Positions 41,935-50,613 are shown, counted from the first letter of the stretch. The stretch is 64,000 bases of DNA from Desulforamulus aeronauticus DSM 10349 (GCF_900142375.1 NZ_FRAR01000009.1:109020-173019); one strand, 5' to 3'. Numbers and translations: made by a program. Notes: generated by a model from the letters alone, not told the origin.

Positions 41935-43965
41935 ATGTTTGCAAAGATTAGAAAAAGGGACGGCCGAGAACTACCCTTTGATGAAACGAAAATTACCGAT
42001 GCTATTTTTAGGTCTGCCAAAGCGGTAGGTGGGGAAGACCGCCAGACTGCTATGGAGCTAACCTTAGAAGTCTTAAAAATGCTAAAGAAACAATATAATG
42101 GTCACATTTTTGGGGTAGAAGAAGTACAGGATATGGTAGAAAAGGTGCTAATTGAGTCAGGTCATGCCCGTACCGCTAAGGCCTACATCTTGTACCGTCA
42201 TCAACGGACCCGCCTACGCGATTCCAAGAGTGATTTGATGGATGCCGTGGAGGAGATTCTAGAAGAAACCAACCGAGAAAATGCCAATGTTTCCAATTCC
42301 CCTTCAGCAAAAATGCTGCAAATTGCCAGTGCTGCCAGCAAAAAGTACTACCTAACTCGCTTAATCCCTGAAGAAATTTCCCAGGCCCATGCCAGGGGGG
42401 ATGTGCATATACATGATTTGGATTTCTATGGAAAAACCCTAACTTGTATTCAAATTCCCTTAGGAAGACTACTGCAAGAAGGCTTTAATACCGGGCATGG
42501 ACATATTCGTCCACCTAAACGGCCCACCTCAGCCACTGCGTTGGCAGCTATTATTCTGCAGAGTTCCCAAAACGACATGCACGGTGGTCAATCCTTTGCT
42601 TTCTTTGACCGGGACATTGCCCCCTTTGTGGAAGATGCCACCGATCATGAGACTTACCAGGCTATGGAAGCCTTAATCTATAATTTAAACAGTATGCACA
42701 GCCGGGCTGGGGCCCAGGTGCCCTTCTCCAGTCTAAACCTGGGCACCGAAACTTCCGAAGCTGCCCGCCGGGTTACCCGTAACCTGCTGTTAGCCTACGA
42801 AGCTGGTCTGGGCAGAGGGGAAAACCCCATCTTTCCCAACATTATTTTTAAATTAAAAGAGGGCATTAACTTAAATCCTGAGGACCCTAACTATGATTTA
42901 TTCCAATTAGCCATGAAGGTGTCTGCGAAGCGATTGAACCCCACTTTTAGCTTTATGGATTCCTCCTTTAACAAGGAGTATGGGGATCAGGTGGGCTATA
43001 TGGGCTGCCGTACCAGGGTAATGGCCAACCGCAAAGGCCCAGCCGTCACCGACGGACGCGGCAACCTATCCTTTACCACCATTAACCTGCCCAGGATAGC
43101 TATTAAGGCCGAACGGAACCTGGAGAAGTTTTATCGCCTATTGGATGAAACCTTCGACTTAACCTGCCGCCAGTTATATCACCGTTATAAAGTGCAGGCC
43201 AAGTTGAAAGTGCGGGATATGCCCTTTGTCATGGGGCAGGGGCTGTACCTAGATTCTCAAAGCCTACAACCCAATGACACGATTGCAGAAGTTATTAAAC
43301 ATGGTACCCTCGCTCCGGGCTTTATCGGACTGGCCGAGGCACTGGTGGCCTTAACCGGCCAGCACCACGGCCAAAGTGAGGAAGCTCAGGCACTGGGACT
43401 GGAGATTATTTCTTATCTGCGCCGTAAGGCAGAGGAAGCCTCCGAGCAATATGATCTAAACTATACCCTGCTGGCCACCCCGGCGGAGAGTGTTTCCGGT
43501 CGCTTTGCCAAGATAGACCGTAAAGAGTTTGGGATTATACCTGGTGTAACGGATAAGGCGTACTATACAAATTCCTTCCATGTGCCGGTGGGTTATCCCA
43601 TTGATACCTTTGCCAAGATCTCATTGGAAGGCCCCTATCATAAGTATTGCAACGCCGGGCACATTAGTTATATTGAAATGGCTTCACCGCCACTGCATAA
43701 TCCCCAAGCTATGGAGGCCATCATTAAACATATGAAGGCCAGTGACATGGGGTATGCCGCCATCAACTTCCCCGTGGATTACTGCATTTCTTGCAGTGTG
43801 ACAGGCGTCATTAACCAGGACAGTTGCCCCCGTTGCGAATCTCAAGAAATTCGCCGGGTGCGCCGCATCACCGGTTATCTTAGCACGGTGGATCGCTTTA
43901 ACGATGCTAAAGTAGCAGAACTTAACGATAGGACCGTACACTCCGGGTTTGATCCCAGAGGCTAG
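41935..43965 (+). CDS. nrdD: Anaerobic (class III) ribonucleoside-triphosphate reductase NrdD
   Basis: 676-residue glycyl-radical enzyme that makes dNTPs from NTPs without oxygen. N-terminal ATP cone (about residues 1-95, KIRKRDGRELPFDETKI), barrel with HDLDFYGKTLTCIQ and HGGQSFAFFD, and GTLAPGFIGLAEAL. The C-terminus carries the zinc site CISC...CPRC (about 618-640) and the radical loop RRITGYLSTVDRF, where the glycine is the expected radical site. ATG 41935. nrdG follows after 12 bp. This is the only reductase in the window, fitting strict anaerobic life. Confidence 0.97.
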   Translation: MFAKIRKRDGRELPFDETKITDAIFRSAKAVGGEDRQTAMELTLEVLKMLKKQYNGHIFGVEEVQDMVEKVLIESGHARTAKAYILYRHQRTRLRDSKSDLMDAVEEILEETNRENANVSNSPSAKMLQIASAASKKYYLTRLIPEEISQAHARGDVHIHDLDFYGKTLTCIQIPLGRLLQEGFNTGHGHIRPPKRPTSATALAAIILQSSQNDMHGGQSFAFFDRDIAPFVEDATDHETYQAMEALIYNLNSMHSRAGAQVPFSSLNLGTETSEAARRVTRNLLLAYEAGLGRGENPIFPNIIFKLKEGINLNPEDPNYDLFQLAMKVSAKRLNPTFSFMDSSFNKEYGDQVGYMGCRTRVMANRKGPAVTDGRGNLSFTTINLPRIAIKAERNLEKFYRLLDETFDLTCRQLYHRYKVQAKLKVRDMPFVMGQGLYLDSQSLQPNDTIAEVIKHGTLAPGFIGLAEALVALTGQHHGQSEEAQALGLEIISYLRRKAEEASEQYDLNYTLLATPAESVSGRFAKIDRKEFGIIPGVTDKAYYTNSFHVPVGYPIDTFAKISLEGPYHKYCNAGHISYIEMASPPLHNPQAMEAIIKHMKASDMGYAAINFPVDYCISCSVTGVINQDSCPRCESQEIRRVRRITGYLSTVDRFNDAKVAELNDRTVHSGFDPRG

Positions 43966-43977
43966 GAGGTGTACCCC

Positions 43978-44484
43978 TTGACCATAAAACTTCGCCTGGG
44001 CGGCATTACCGCTAACAGTGTAGTGGATGGGCCAGGATTACGGACAGTGGTATTTCTACAGGGGTGCCCACGCCATTGTCCGGGTTGCCACAATGAAGCG
44101 TTATTAAACCCACAGGCAGGCAGGGAAGTAACTCTGGAGGAAGTTTTGGCAGAGATCAAGGCTTCCATTTCTCCTTTAACCCAGGGCATTACCTTTAGCG
44201 GCGGTGATCCACTGCTGCAGCCGGAAGCGGTGTCTGCTTTGGTGCGGCAATTAAGAGCAGACTACCCGTCATTAGATGTTTGGATGTACACCGGCTATTT
44301 GTACGAAGAAGTCAAAGACTTGCCTGTTCTGCAACTGGTGGATGTACTGGTAGATGGTCCCTTTGTACAAGATAAAAAAGACCTGGAGTTGGTCTTTCGG
44401 GGGTCTGCCAATCAACGGTTGATTGATTTGGTAAAGACCCGTCAAGCTGCTGAAGTGGTGCAATGGCAGCCACCGACGTGGTAA
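43978..44484 (+). CDS. nrdG: Anaerobic ribonucleotide reductase activating protein NrdG
   Basis: 168-residue radical-SAM activase that installs the glycyl radical on NrdD. Cluster motif CPRHCPGC (about residues 27-34) preceded by VVDGPGLRTVVFLQG; SAM-binding GGDPLLQPEAV (about 79). TTG 43978 lies 8 nt after AGGAGG; the in-frame GTG at 43969 is within that site. Third gene of the nrdRDG operon. Confidence 0.95.
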   Translation: MTIKLRLGGITANSVVDGPGLRTVVFLQGCPRHCPGCHNEALLNPQAGREVTLEEVLAEIKASISPLTQGITFSGGDPLLQPEAVSALVRQLRADYPSLDVWMYTGYLYEEVKDLPVLQLVDVLVDGPFVQDKKDLELVFRGSANQRLIDLVKTRQAAEVVQWQPPTW

Positions 44485-44497
44485 AATTGACGTATGT

Positions 44498-44525
44498 ATC
44501 CCTGTGCAAAGCACAGGGATTTTTT
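44498..44525 (+). terminator. Intrinsic terminator of nrdRDG
   Basis: ATCCCTGTGC, loop AAA, GCACAGGGAT, then TTTTT. Confidence 0.93.
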
Positions 44526-44556
44526 CATATCGGAAAGTATAAAACTTTCCGATATG
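44526..44556. repeat. Perfect 13-bp inverted repeat
   Basis: CATATCGGAAAGT (44526-44538), 5 nt, ACTTTCCGATATG (44544-44556), directly after the nrdG terminator and 2 bp before repeat element A. No T-tract. The rest of the gap up to 44803 holds element A and no other recognised signal. Confidence 0.7.
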
Positions 44557-44558
44557 CC

Positions 44559-44651
44559 TAAGGGTAAACTAAGTTTCCGCTGGCGTCTAAAGACTTGGCA
44601 TAAAAGGGCATAACCTAAAGGTCACGGGTAAACAAGCCAAGTTTTTCTAAC
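44559..44651 (+). repeat. Small inverted-repeat element, copy A (93 bp)
   Basis: Left end TAAGGGTAAACTAAG, right end GCCAAGTTTTTCTAAC. Shares a 23-bp identical core (containing GGGCATAACCTAAAGG) and much of its flanks with copy B, which lies inverted 0.9 kb away on the other side of one gene. Confidence 0.75.
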
Positions 44652-44803
44652 TGTGACTAACATTACAGGTGTTACGTAGGGTAACTCACTTCTTGAATCA
44701 TCCGTAGGGAGTAAGATTAAGACGGAAAGAGGATCCTAAGAATGTAATGTTAATTATTAGATAACGTAGTTATCTATCAGGAGATTACCGGGGAGGTGAA
44801 GGG

Positions 44804-45436
44804 TTGGATTTTCATGGTTCTGAGATGTATGAGATTACTTGCTGTCGAGATTGCCACAATGCCATAATAGATTTGGCTCAAATAGAAAAGGCTTGCCAAG
44901 ATCTTTTGCAAGAGCATGATTTTTCCGCCAGACAGAGGCGGCACTTGGGTGGAGTCAAAGCGAAATACCATGATATTTTTAAAATAGCTATTGCTGGCTG
45001 TCCAAACTCTTGCAGTCAGCCTCAGGTGAAGGATTTCGGATTGCAGGGGCAGAGTGTACCGGAAGTGGGGGAAGGTTGCACGGGCTGCGGATTGTGTGTA
45101 ACAGTTTGCCCGGACAACAGTATTGTGATCAATGAAGCTGGTCCGCAGATAGACCGTTCATTGTGCCTTAACTGTGGTCAATGTGCCCGTAGTTGTCCCA
45201 CTGGAACCATTCACACTAGACTGAGGGGTTACCGGGTGATCTGGGGAGGTAAGCTGGGTCGCCGTCCTATGCTGGCTAAAGACGTTTGTTTATTGACGGA
45301 TGAACAGGGGGCAGTAAGTTATCTGCAGCAGGCTATTGAGCTCTTATTAAAGGAAGGGCAGCCTGGTGAAAGATTTGGTGCTTTACTGGAAAGAATAAAG
45401 CAAAAAAATGATAAAAAAATCTCGACACGTGTCTAA
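44804..45436 (+). CDS. Short AsrC/nitrite-sulfite reductase-like ferredoxin
   Basis: 210 residues. The segment IAIAGCPNSCSQPQVKDFGLQG (about residues 62-83) matches the second half of the siroheme/[4Fe-4S] motif of sulfite and nitrite reductases. An N-terminal CCRDC may stand for the first half, but its spacing is abnormal. Two bacterial ferredoxin motifs follow, CTGCGLCVTVCP and CLNCGQCARSCP. The ending (RVIWGGKLGRRPMLA) is as in AsrC. It is about 130 residues shorter than AsrC, lacking most of the N-terminal substrate domain, so catalytic activity is doubtful; an electron carrier or truncated relic is possible. TTG start after GGGGAGGTGA. It lies between inverted repeat elements A and B. 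Confidence 0.7.
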   Translation: MDFHGSEMYEITCCRDCHNAIIDLAQIEKACQDLLQEHDFSARQRRHLGGVKAKYHDIFKIAIAGCPNSCSQPQVKDFGLQGQSVPEVGEGCTGCGLCVTVCPDNSIVINEAGPQIDRSLCLNCGQCARSCPTGTIHTRLRGYRVIWGGKLGRRPMLAKDVCLLTDEQGAVSYLQQAIELLLKEGQPGERFGALLERIKQKNDKKISTRV

Positions 45437-45494
45437 TTATGCCATATAATTGACAAGTGTGTGATATTAAATTACACATCCCGCCTTTTTAATC

Positions 45495-45530
45495 ACTCGG
45501 CATTTTGCCGAGTCTTTTTTCTTTTTATAG
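45495..45530 (+). terminator. Intrinsic terminator after the AsrC-like gene
   Basis: ACTCGGCA (45495-45502), 3 nt, TGCCGAGT (45506-45513), then a T-rich tract. Confidence 0.88.
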
Positions 45531-45575
45531 GGGTAAGAAAGTAGTAAATAGACAATAGAAAATTCCCCAATACCT

Positions 45576-45674
45576 GTTAGAAAAACTTGGTTTGTTGTTT
45601 ACTTGTGACCTTTAGGTTATGCCCTTTAGGGTACGCTAAGCTTTTGACCTAGGCGGAAGCCTTAGTTTTTCTTA
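45576..45674 (-). repeat. Small inverted-repeat element, copy B (99 bp, inverted)
   Basis: Begins GTTAGAAAAACTTGG and ends CCTTAGTTTTTCTTA, so the element has imperfect terminal inverted repeats. Its reverse complement aligns with copy A over almost the full length. The 45437-45784 gap otherwise contains a terminator and the marR promoter. Confidence 0.75.
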
Positions 45675-45721
45675 TATTTTCGTCAATAGAAATTTTATGC
45701 TTTCTGAAAGTGTAAAAAGGG

Positions 45722-45750
45722 TTGCATAATTAAGGCTATAAACATATAAT
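45722..45750 (+). promoter_or_regulatory. Promoter of marR
   Basis: TTGCAT (45722-45727), 17 bp, TATAAT (45745-45750). Confidence 0.75.
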
Positions 45751-45762
45751 TGTCTTGACAAT
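45749..45762. promoter_or_regulatory. Palindromic operator at the marR transcription start
   Basis: ATTGTC-TT-GACAAT, a perfect 6-2-6 palindrome placed over the end of the -10 and the expected start site. This is typical for autorepression by a MarR dimer. Confidence 0.65.
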
Positions 45763-45784
45763 AGTTTGCATAGAGGAGTCGAGA

Positions 45785-46213
45785 ATGACATTTCAGCTTG
45801 ATAATAGCCTCGGTTTTATTTTAAGTCGAACAAGCACACGCATGAAGAATCATTTACTACACAGTATCAAAGCTTACGATGTAACCCCCGAGCAGTGGGC
45901 GGTTTTAAATCGTTTATGGGAGAGAGAAGAAGTTTCCCCTAAAGAGTTGGCAGAACTGACCTCGAAGGATCAACCCACAACAGTAAGAATTCTTACAAAG
46001 CTCGAAAGAAAAGGATTTATTGCAAGAAAAGTGAATCCAGATGATAACAGAGCTTTTCTAATTTCCCTGACAAATGAGGGGCGGGAATTAAAAGATAAAC
46101 TTATTCCTTTAGCATTGGAAGTGCTTGATAAGGCATTAAAAGATATTGATAAAAAACAAGTGAAGGAGGCTATAGTTATTCTTAACAAAATATATGCAAA
46201 CCTTGATCGATGA
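45785..46213 (+). CDS. MarR-family transcriptional regulator
   Basis: 142 residues, a winged-helix dimer that usually releases DNA on binding a small ligand or on oxidation. HTH and wing: SPKELAELTSKDQPTTVRILTKLERKGFIARKVNPDDNRAFLISLT (about residues 44-90, conserved DxR/DDNR wing). No cysteine in the core, so ligand control is more likely than thiol oxidation. ATG 45785 with GAGGAG 7 nt upstream; the open frame starts at 45755 but without a site. Probably regulates itself and perhaps the DUF169 gene downstream. Confidence 0.9.
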   Translation: MTFQLDNSLGFILSRTSTRMKNHLLHSIKAYDVTPEQWAVLNRLWEREEVSPKELAELTSKDQPTTVRILTKLERKGFIARKVNPDDNRAFLISLTNEGRELKDKLIPLALEVLDKALKDIDKKQVKEAIVILNKIYANLDR

Positions 46214-46357
46214 TTTTTTATTCCTAAATAATTGTTATGACAACTAAGAGGTTAGGTAGTTTAAAAAAATCCAACATTAGTTGTAAGAAGTGTTTAAGCA
46301 TCTTGATTCATAGCCCAAATCAGAACCCCCAAAATTATCAACTAGGAGATGATAGAG

Positions 46358-47137
46358 ATGAGAGGTAAAATTGCTGATTCCATTAATTTAAAGTATTCCC
46401 CGGTAGCGATTGTTTTTACAGATGAAAAACCTGAAGGAGCACTGCAATTTAAGGAAGGTCGTTGGGGTTGTGTAATTGCCATGTTGGCAGGTGCAGCAAA
46501 GGGAAAGACGGTAGTATTTGACCGGAAAACCTACGGCTGTATTGGCGGCGGTGCTGGGTTGGGTTTTGGCAATACCTATGTTAATTTTCCCGGCGGCATA
46601 GAATACTTCTTGTCAATAGGTAATCCTGAATTTTGCCAAACCGAATTTGGTCAAGCGGTTGTTAGGAACATGCCCGCAATTAGCCACGGGGAGGCTTATA
46701 AAAAGACCCCTGAACTCGCTAAATCCTTTACGGATGCCCTGCCCTATTACGATGTTCCTACGGAGTACGTGGTATTTAAACCTCTTGAACAAGTTTTACC
46801 TACTGAAAAACCAGAAGTCGTTGTTTTCCTAGCGACACCTGATCAAATTTCCGCTCTTGTAGTTCTGGCAAATTATAACCGGCACGGTGGCGATAATGTA
46901 ATTTCTCCCTTCGGGGCTGGGTGTCACAGTATTTGTATTATACCGCTCAATGAAGGAAAATCTGAAAACCCACGCGGTGTGATTGGGCTTTTTGATATTT
47001 CGGCTCGTAATAAGGTCGACAAAGATATTCTTTCCTTTAGTGTACCGTATAAAATGTTTCTTGAGATGGAAGAACATGTAGAAGAATCCTTTTTAACTCA
47101 AGACGTATGGCTAAAAATAAAGGAAAGAAATAACTAG
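46358..47137 (+). CDS. DUF169 family protein
   Basis: 259 residues. DUF169 proteins are found mostly in anaerobes and have no settled function. Typical segments are LKYSPVAIVFTDEKPEGALQF at the N-terminus, GCVIAMLAGAAKGKTVVFDRKTYGCIGGGAGLG (about residues 32-64, two conserved cysteines), and a later GAGCHSICIIPL (about 186), with FDISARNKV near the end. Cysteines in the three motifs could bind a metal or cofactor. ATG 46358 is chosen for the 9-nt distance to AGGAG; ATG 46349 is too close. Confidence 0.85.
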   Translation: MRGKIADSINLKYSPVAIVFTDEKPEGALQFKEGRWGCVIAMLAGAAKGKTVVFDRKTYGCIGGGAGLGFGNTYVNFPGGIEYFLSIGNPEFCQTEFGQAVVRNMPAISHGEAYKKTPELAKSFTDALPYYDVPTEYVVFKPLEQVLPTEKPEVVVFLATPDQISALVVLANYNRHGGDNVISPFGAGCHSICIIPLNEGKSENPRGVIGLFDISARNKVDKDILSFSVPYKMFLEMEEHVEESFLTQDVWLKIKERNN

Positions 47138-47196
47138 TAGAATTGACCAGGGGTTTTGATACGATTCAAAAATGTCTTTGATAATGGGGGGACTTG

Positions 47197-47499
47197 ATGG
47201 AACTCTTAACGATTCTAAAACAGCTAAGCCAGGAAAAGCCTCAGGTTGCCGGGGCCATTCAGGGCTTACGGCAAGCTGTCCTGGCCGAATGCACTTTGGA
47301 TGCAAAGACAGCTAATTTAGTGGCTATCGGTATTGCAGCCGCTATTCGAAACCAAGAGGCGCTAACAGGCCATATCCAATTGGCGAAAGAAGCTGGAGCA
47401 ACCCAAGATGAAGTGGTGGGAGCCATTCTTCTGGCACTGCCTTCCACTGGCGTACCCAGTACCTTAAGTGCCTTACCTCAGGCTTGGAAAGCCTATTAA
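47197..47499 (+). CDS. Carboxymuconolactone decarboxylase-like (AhpD fold) protein without CxxC
   Basis: 100 residues forming one all-helical CMD/AhpD unit: LDAKTANLVAIGIAAAIRN, LTGHIQLAKEAGATQDEVVGAILLA. The AhpD redox pair CxxC before the conserved His is missing (EALTGH), so peroxidase-linked activity is unlikely. ATG 47197 with GGGGGG about 7 nt upstream. A strong terminator follows. Whether it belongs with DUF169, 60 bp upstream, is only suggested by spacing. Confidence 0.8.
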   Translation: MELLTILKQLSQEKPQVAGAIQGLRQAVLAECTLDAKTANLVAIGIAAAIRNQEALTGHIQLAKEAGATQDEVVGAILLALPSTGVPSTLSALPQAWKAY

Positions 47500-47503
47500 T
47501 AGA

Positions 47504-47535
47504 AAGACCCGAGCTTACTTTGGCTCGGGTCTTTT
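47504..47535 (+). terminator. Intrinsic terminator after the CMD gene
   Basis: AAGACCCGAGC (47504-47514), 8 nt, GCTCGGGTCTT (47523-47533), then TTT. Confidence 0.92.
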
Positions 47536-47550
47536 TGGCCTGTATTAAGG

Positions 47551-47577
47551 ACTTGGCGTAAGCCAAGTTTTTCTAAC
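47551..47577 (+). repeat. Small inverted-repeat element, copy D (minimal)
   Basis: ACTTGGC-GTAA-GCCAAGT followed by TTTTCTAAC. Only the right end of the A/B element remains, as a tight hairpin with a T-run that could itself act as a terminator. Confidence 0.65.
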
Positions 47578-47632
47578 TTTGACAGGGTTTTTGATCACCA
47601 CTCTTGAATTTTACTGCAAAGGAGTTGGTGCA

Positions 47633-49384
47633 ATGTCTGATCAAAGAGAACTACTAGATCAAATAGAATATCTGAGGACAGAGGTGAAGCAACTCACCGC
47701 TAGGGTAGCTGCTTTAGAGGCAGAAAAGGTAGAGAAGATTAGCACCCCCAAAACACTTCCAACAGAAGTAGTCTTGAGTGATAAAACCGAAACGAAACGG
47801 CAAGGAGCCTCACCATTAAAAAAAATAACACTAAACAAAGAAAGCCTGGAGCATGCCATTGGAGGAAAATTATTAAACAGAGTAGGGATTGTGGTTTTAT
47901 TGTTTGCTATGGCCTACTTTTTAAAATATTCCTTCGATAACCAGTGGATTGGTGAGTTAGGCCGGGTGGTTATTGGTTATATCGGGGGACTGGGCCTGTT
48001 ATTGGCCGGTGATATTGTCATGAGACGCCAATACCGGTATTTTTCTCAGGGATTTACCGGTGGTGGCATTGGTATTATTTATTTAACGACCTTTGCTGCG
48101 GCAAACTTCTATCACCTTATTGGTTCCGGCGTTGCCTTTGGTCTGCTGGTGCTTACCGCCCTGGCCGGTGGGCTCCTGGCTGTTCGGCAGCAAGCTTTTG
48201 GGGTAGCGATCCTGGCCACGGTGGGTGGTTTTTTAACCCCCTTCTTGATTGGCAGTAAAGAGGCCAACCCCGTCGCACTGTTGGGCTATGTGACCGTGTT
48301 AGACTTGGCTGTCCTTTATTTAGCCTATTTCAAACAATGGCGCAGTTTGAAGCTTTTAGCCTTCGTGGGTACGGTGCTGGTTTACATTGTCAGTGCAAAT
48401 GCTAGCTATCAACCTGAGATGACAGCTTTGTGGATTAACCAAGGGTTTCTGACCGTCTATTTTATTATTTTTGGCACCCTGGTTTTCTTACATAATATCA
48501 AACATCGTCAACCCACCGGAGGGTGGGATATTGTCTTACTGGTGCTTAATGCCGCCTTTTATTTTGGGGCCAGTGCAGCTAACGTAGACAGTCATTATGG
48601 TGACTGGTTAGGCTTATTTGCAGTCCTGCTGGCAGTTCTTTATCTAGTGGTGGCTCTTACGTTGCAAAAAAGAAAGCACGGCGATGAATTGCTGTTGCTT
48701 GCCCTGCTGGGCACTGGCTTGGCTTTTGTAACATTGGCCATTCCGTTGCAGCTAGAAAAGGAAGAGGTTATTGCTGCCGCTTGGTTGGTGGAGGCGATAA
48801 TACTCATCTATAGTGGTATGCGAGCGAAAAACGTCTGGGTGTGTCGTGCGGGTATTGTCCTGCTGGGATTTGTAGCCCTTAGCCTACATCTGGATGGAAC
48901 CCCCTATTTTCAAGAAACCCCGCTACCACTTATCAACACCTACTCTCTGGCAGCGAATTTATCGGTGGTGGGTTTCTTTCTAGTGGCTTATTTGTTTTAT
49001 TACGAGCCAGATCTGGCAGAGGATGAAAGGAAGAAGGTATGGCCCGCTGCAGTTATCGGCACCCTGTTGGCCCTTAAACAAATCACGTGGGAAGTGGAAA
49101 ACGCCATACACTATTTTAAACTGGCTTATTCCATAGACTTTTCCGTATCCCTGGCCTGGGTGGCTTTGGCGGTGCTCCTGATGGTGCTGGGAATGACCAG
49201 AAACATCAAGGGTTTGCGTCTCCTGGCCTTAGCTTTGTTTTGCCTAACTACCCTAAAAGTCATGCTGCACGATCTAAGTGATTTGGCCATGCTTTTCCGG
49301 GTACTAATTCTGTTTATTGTGGGAGCTATTCTAGTTACCGTTTCTTTTGTTTATCAACGTCGGGGCAAGGGGGATGAGGCATGA
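47633..49384 (+). CDS. DUF2339 multi-spanning membrane protein
   Basis: 583 residues. An N-terminal soluble coiled coil (ELLDQIEYLRTEVKQLTARVAALEAE, about residues 5-30) and a Thr/Lys-rich linker precede about 14-16 membrane helices, starting at LNRVGIVVLLFAMAYFLKYSF. The LLNRVGIVVLL and FTGGGIGIIYLT segments are DUF2339 hallmarks. Function unknown. ATG 47633 with AAAGGAG; the upstream open frame begins in repeat D and is rejected. Overlaps the next gene by ATGA, indicating translational coupling and probably a complex with the DUF3999 partner. Confidence 0.85.
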   Translation: MSDQRELLDQIEYLRTEVKQLTARVAALEAEKVEKISTPKTLPTEVVLSDKTETKRQGASPLKKITLNKESLEHAIGGKLLNRVGIVVLLFAMAYFLKYSFDNQWIGELGRVVIGYIGGLGLLLAGDIVMRRQYRYFSQGFTGGGIGIIYLTTFAAANFYHLIGSGVAFGLLVLTALAGGLLAVRQQAFGVAILATVGGFLTPFLIGSKEANPVALLGYVTVLDLAVLYLAYFKQWRSLKLLAFVGTVLVYIVSANASYQPEMTALWINQGFLTVYFIIFGTLVFLHNIKHRQPTGGWDIVLLVLNAAFYFGASAANVDSHYGDWLGLFAVLLAVLYLVVALTLQKRKHGDELLLLALLGTGLAFVTLAIPLQLEKEEVIAAAWLVEAIILIYSGMRAKNVWVCRAGIVLLGFVALSLHLDGTPYFQETPLPLINTYSLAANLSVVGFFLVAYLFYYEPDLAEDERKKVWPAAVIGTLLALKQITWEVENAIHYFKLAYSIDFSVSLAWVALAVLLMVLGMTRNIKGLRLLALALFCLTTLKVMLHDLSDLAMLFRVLILFIVGAILVTVSFVYQRRGKGDEA

Positions 49385-50613
49385 AGCATGCCCGGCTGTT
49401 AACGTTAGTTTTCGTGCTACTACTGGCACTGCCTGCCTTTGCAGATTTTCAGGTGGCGCAGTGGCAGTTTAATAAGCCACTGTCGGCCTCAGAGGAAGGC
49501 TTAACCCTCCTTCAATTGGACGAGGAAATACTAAAACACACCCGGCAAGATTTTGCCGATATCCGTATTGTGAGCGAACAGGGGCAGGAGTTACCCTACC
49601 AAATAGTGCCCTTTACCGGGGGTGAAATTCATGGCCTGGGAACTTATGTTCTAGAAAATGAGGGAATTATTAATCATGTTACCGGGAAGGACTTTACCTC
49701 TTTAACCTTTAACATGTCAGAACCTACCGTAACTAATTGTATTACTCTGGAGATAGATTCGAAGGATGATTACCTCAGAGAAGTAATCATTGAAGGAAGT
49801 ACGGATAATCAAAACTGGAGCCTGATAAAGAAGGATAAAATCTTCTCAGTGGGGTCTGCTATTAAAGATACCGAATTGCTTTATCCCACGGTAGATTTTC
49901 GCCTGGTCCGGGTCACCATTCAGGGCAAAGATGAGAAGCCGCTGGTTGTCAACGAAGCATCAATCAACCTTATCCCCGTGGCGGACCAGGATTTTACCTC
50001 TTTACCGGCTACTCTGTTAAAGACTGAACAGGCAGCAAAGCGCACCCTTGTGGATCTCGATTTGGCAGTTAAGGGATATAATCTAGATCACCTGGAACTG
50101 CAAATCGAAGGGAGAAACTATCAGCGACAAGTGGAAGCCTTTCATAGTTTTAACGGCAGCGATTGGATTGGTTTAGGTTCCAGTAGTATTTATCAGCATC
50201 AATGGTCGGAACACCAAGTGACCCATACTACGATAGCCCTCCAACAAAACTGTGGCAGGTATCTAAGATTGATTATTCACAACCAGGATAGCCCACCACT
50301 AATAATCAAAGGAGTAGCAGTCTGGGGGCAAGCTCCTAAACTGCTGGTGGACTTACCAACAGGTAAGCACCGGATTTGGTACGGCAATCCGGAAGCGAAA
50401 ATGGTCAATTATGATGTGCAGCAATTTTCTCACTTGGTACAGAAACAAGATTTGCCTGTTATTGCACCGGCAGAACAGCAGGTTAATGAAAATTACAAGC
50501 CGCAAGAAAAACCCTGGACTGAACGAAATCGCTGGCTGTTGAATGCAGCCATTATTTCGGTAGCGCTGTTGTTAGGACTAATCATTATCAACAATATGAA
50601 GAGTAAGAGATAA
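49381..50613 (+). CDS. DUF3999 exported, membrane-anchored protein
   Basis: 410 residues. Cleavable-type signal peptide (HARLLTLVFVLLLALPAFA, about residues 3-21), then two beta-rich, discoidin-like regions (DFADIRIVSEQGQELPYQIV; NQNWSLIKKD) over residues 22-370, and a C-terminal membrane helix (NAAIISVALLLGLIIINN) with a basic tail. DUF3999 genes often pair with DUF2339 genes, as here with a 4-bp overlap. The likely role is an envelope partner of the multi-spanning protein; substrate unknown. Confidence 0.85.
   Translation: MKHARLLTLVFVLLLALPAFADFQVAQWQFNKPLSASEEGLTLLQLDEEILKHTRQDFADIRIVSEQGQELPYQIVPFTGGEIHGLGTYVLENEGIINHVTGKDFTSLTFNMSEPTVTNCITLEIDSKDDYLREVIIEGSTDNQNWSLIKKDKIFSVGSAIKDTELLYPTVDFRLVRVTIQGKDEKPLVVNEASINLIPVADQDFTSLPATLLKTEQAAKRTLVDLDLAVKGYNLDHLELQIEGRNYQRQVEAFHSFNGSDWIGLGSSSIYQHQWSEHQVTHTTIALQQNCGRYLRLIIHNQDSPPLIIKGVAVWGQAPKLLVDLPTGKHRIWYGNPEAKMVNYDVQQFSHLVQKQDLPVIAPAEQQVNENYKPQEKPWTERNRWLLNAAIISVALLLGLIIINNMKSKR

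Noticed and set aside
44526..44556. Second terminator after nrdG
   Set aside because: A perfect hairpin but with no T-tract and directly behind a full terminator; listed as a repeat only.
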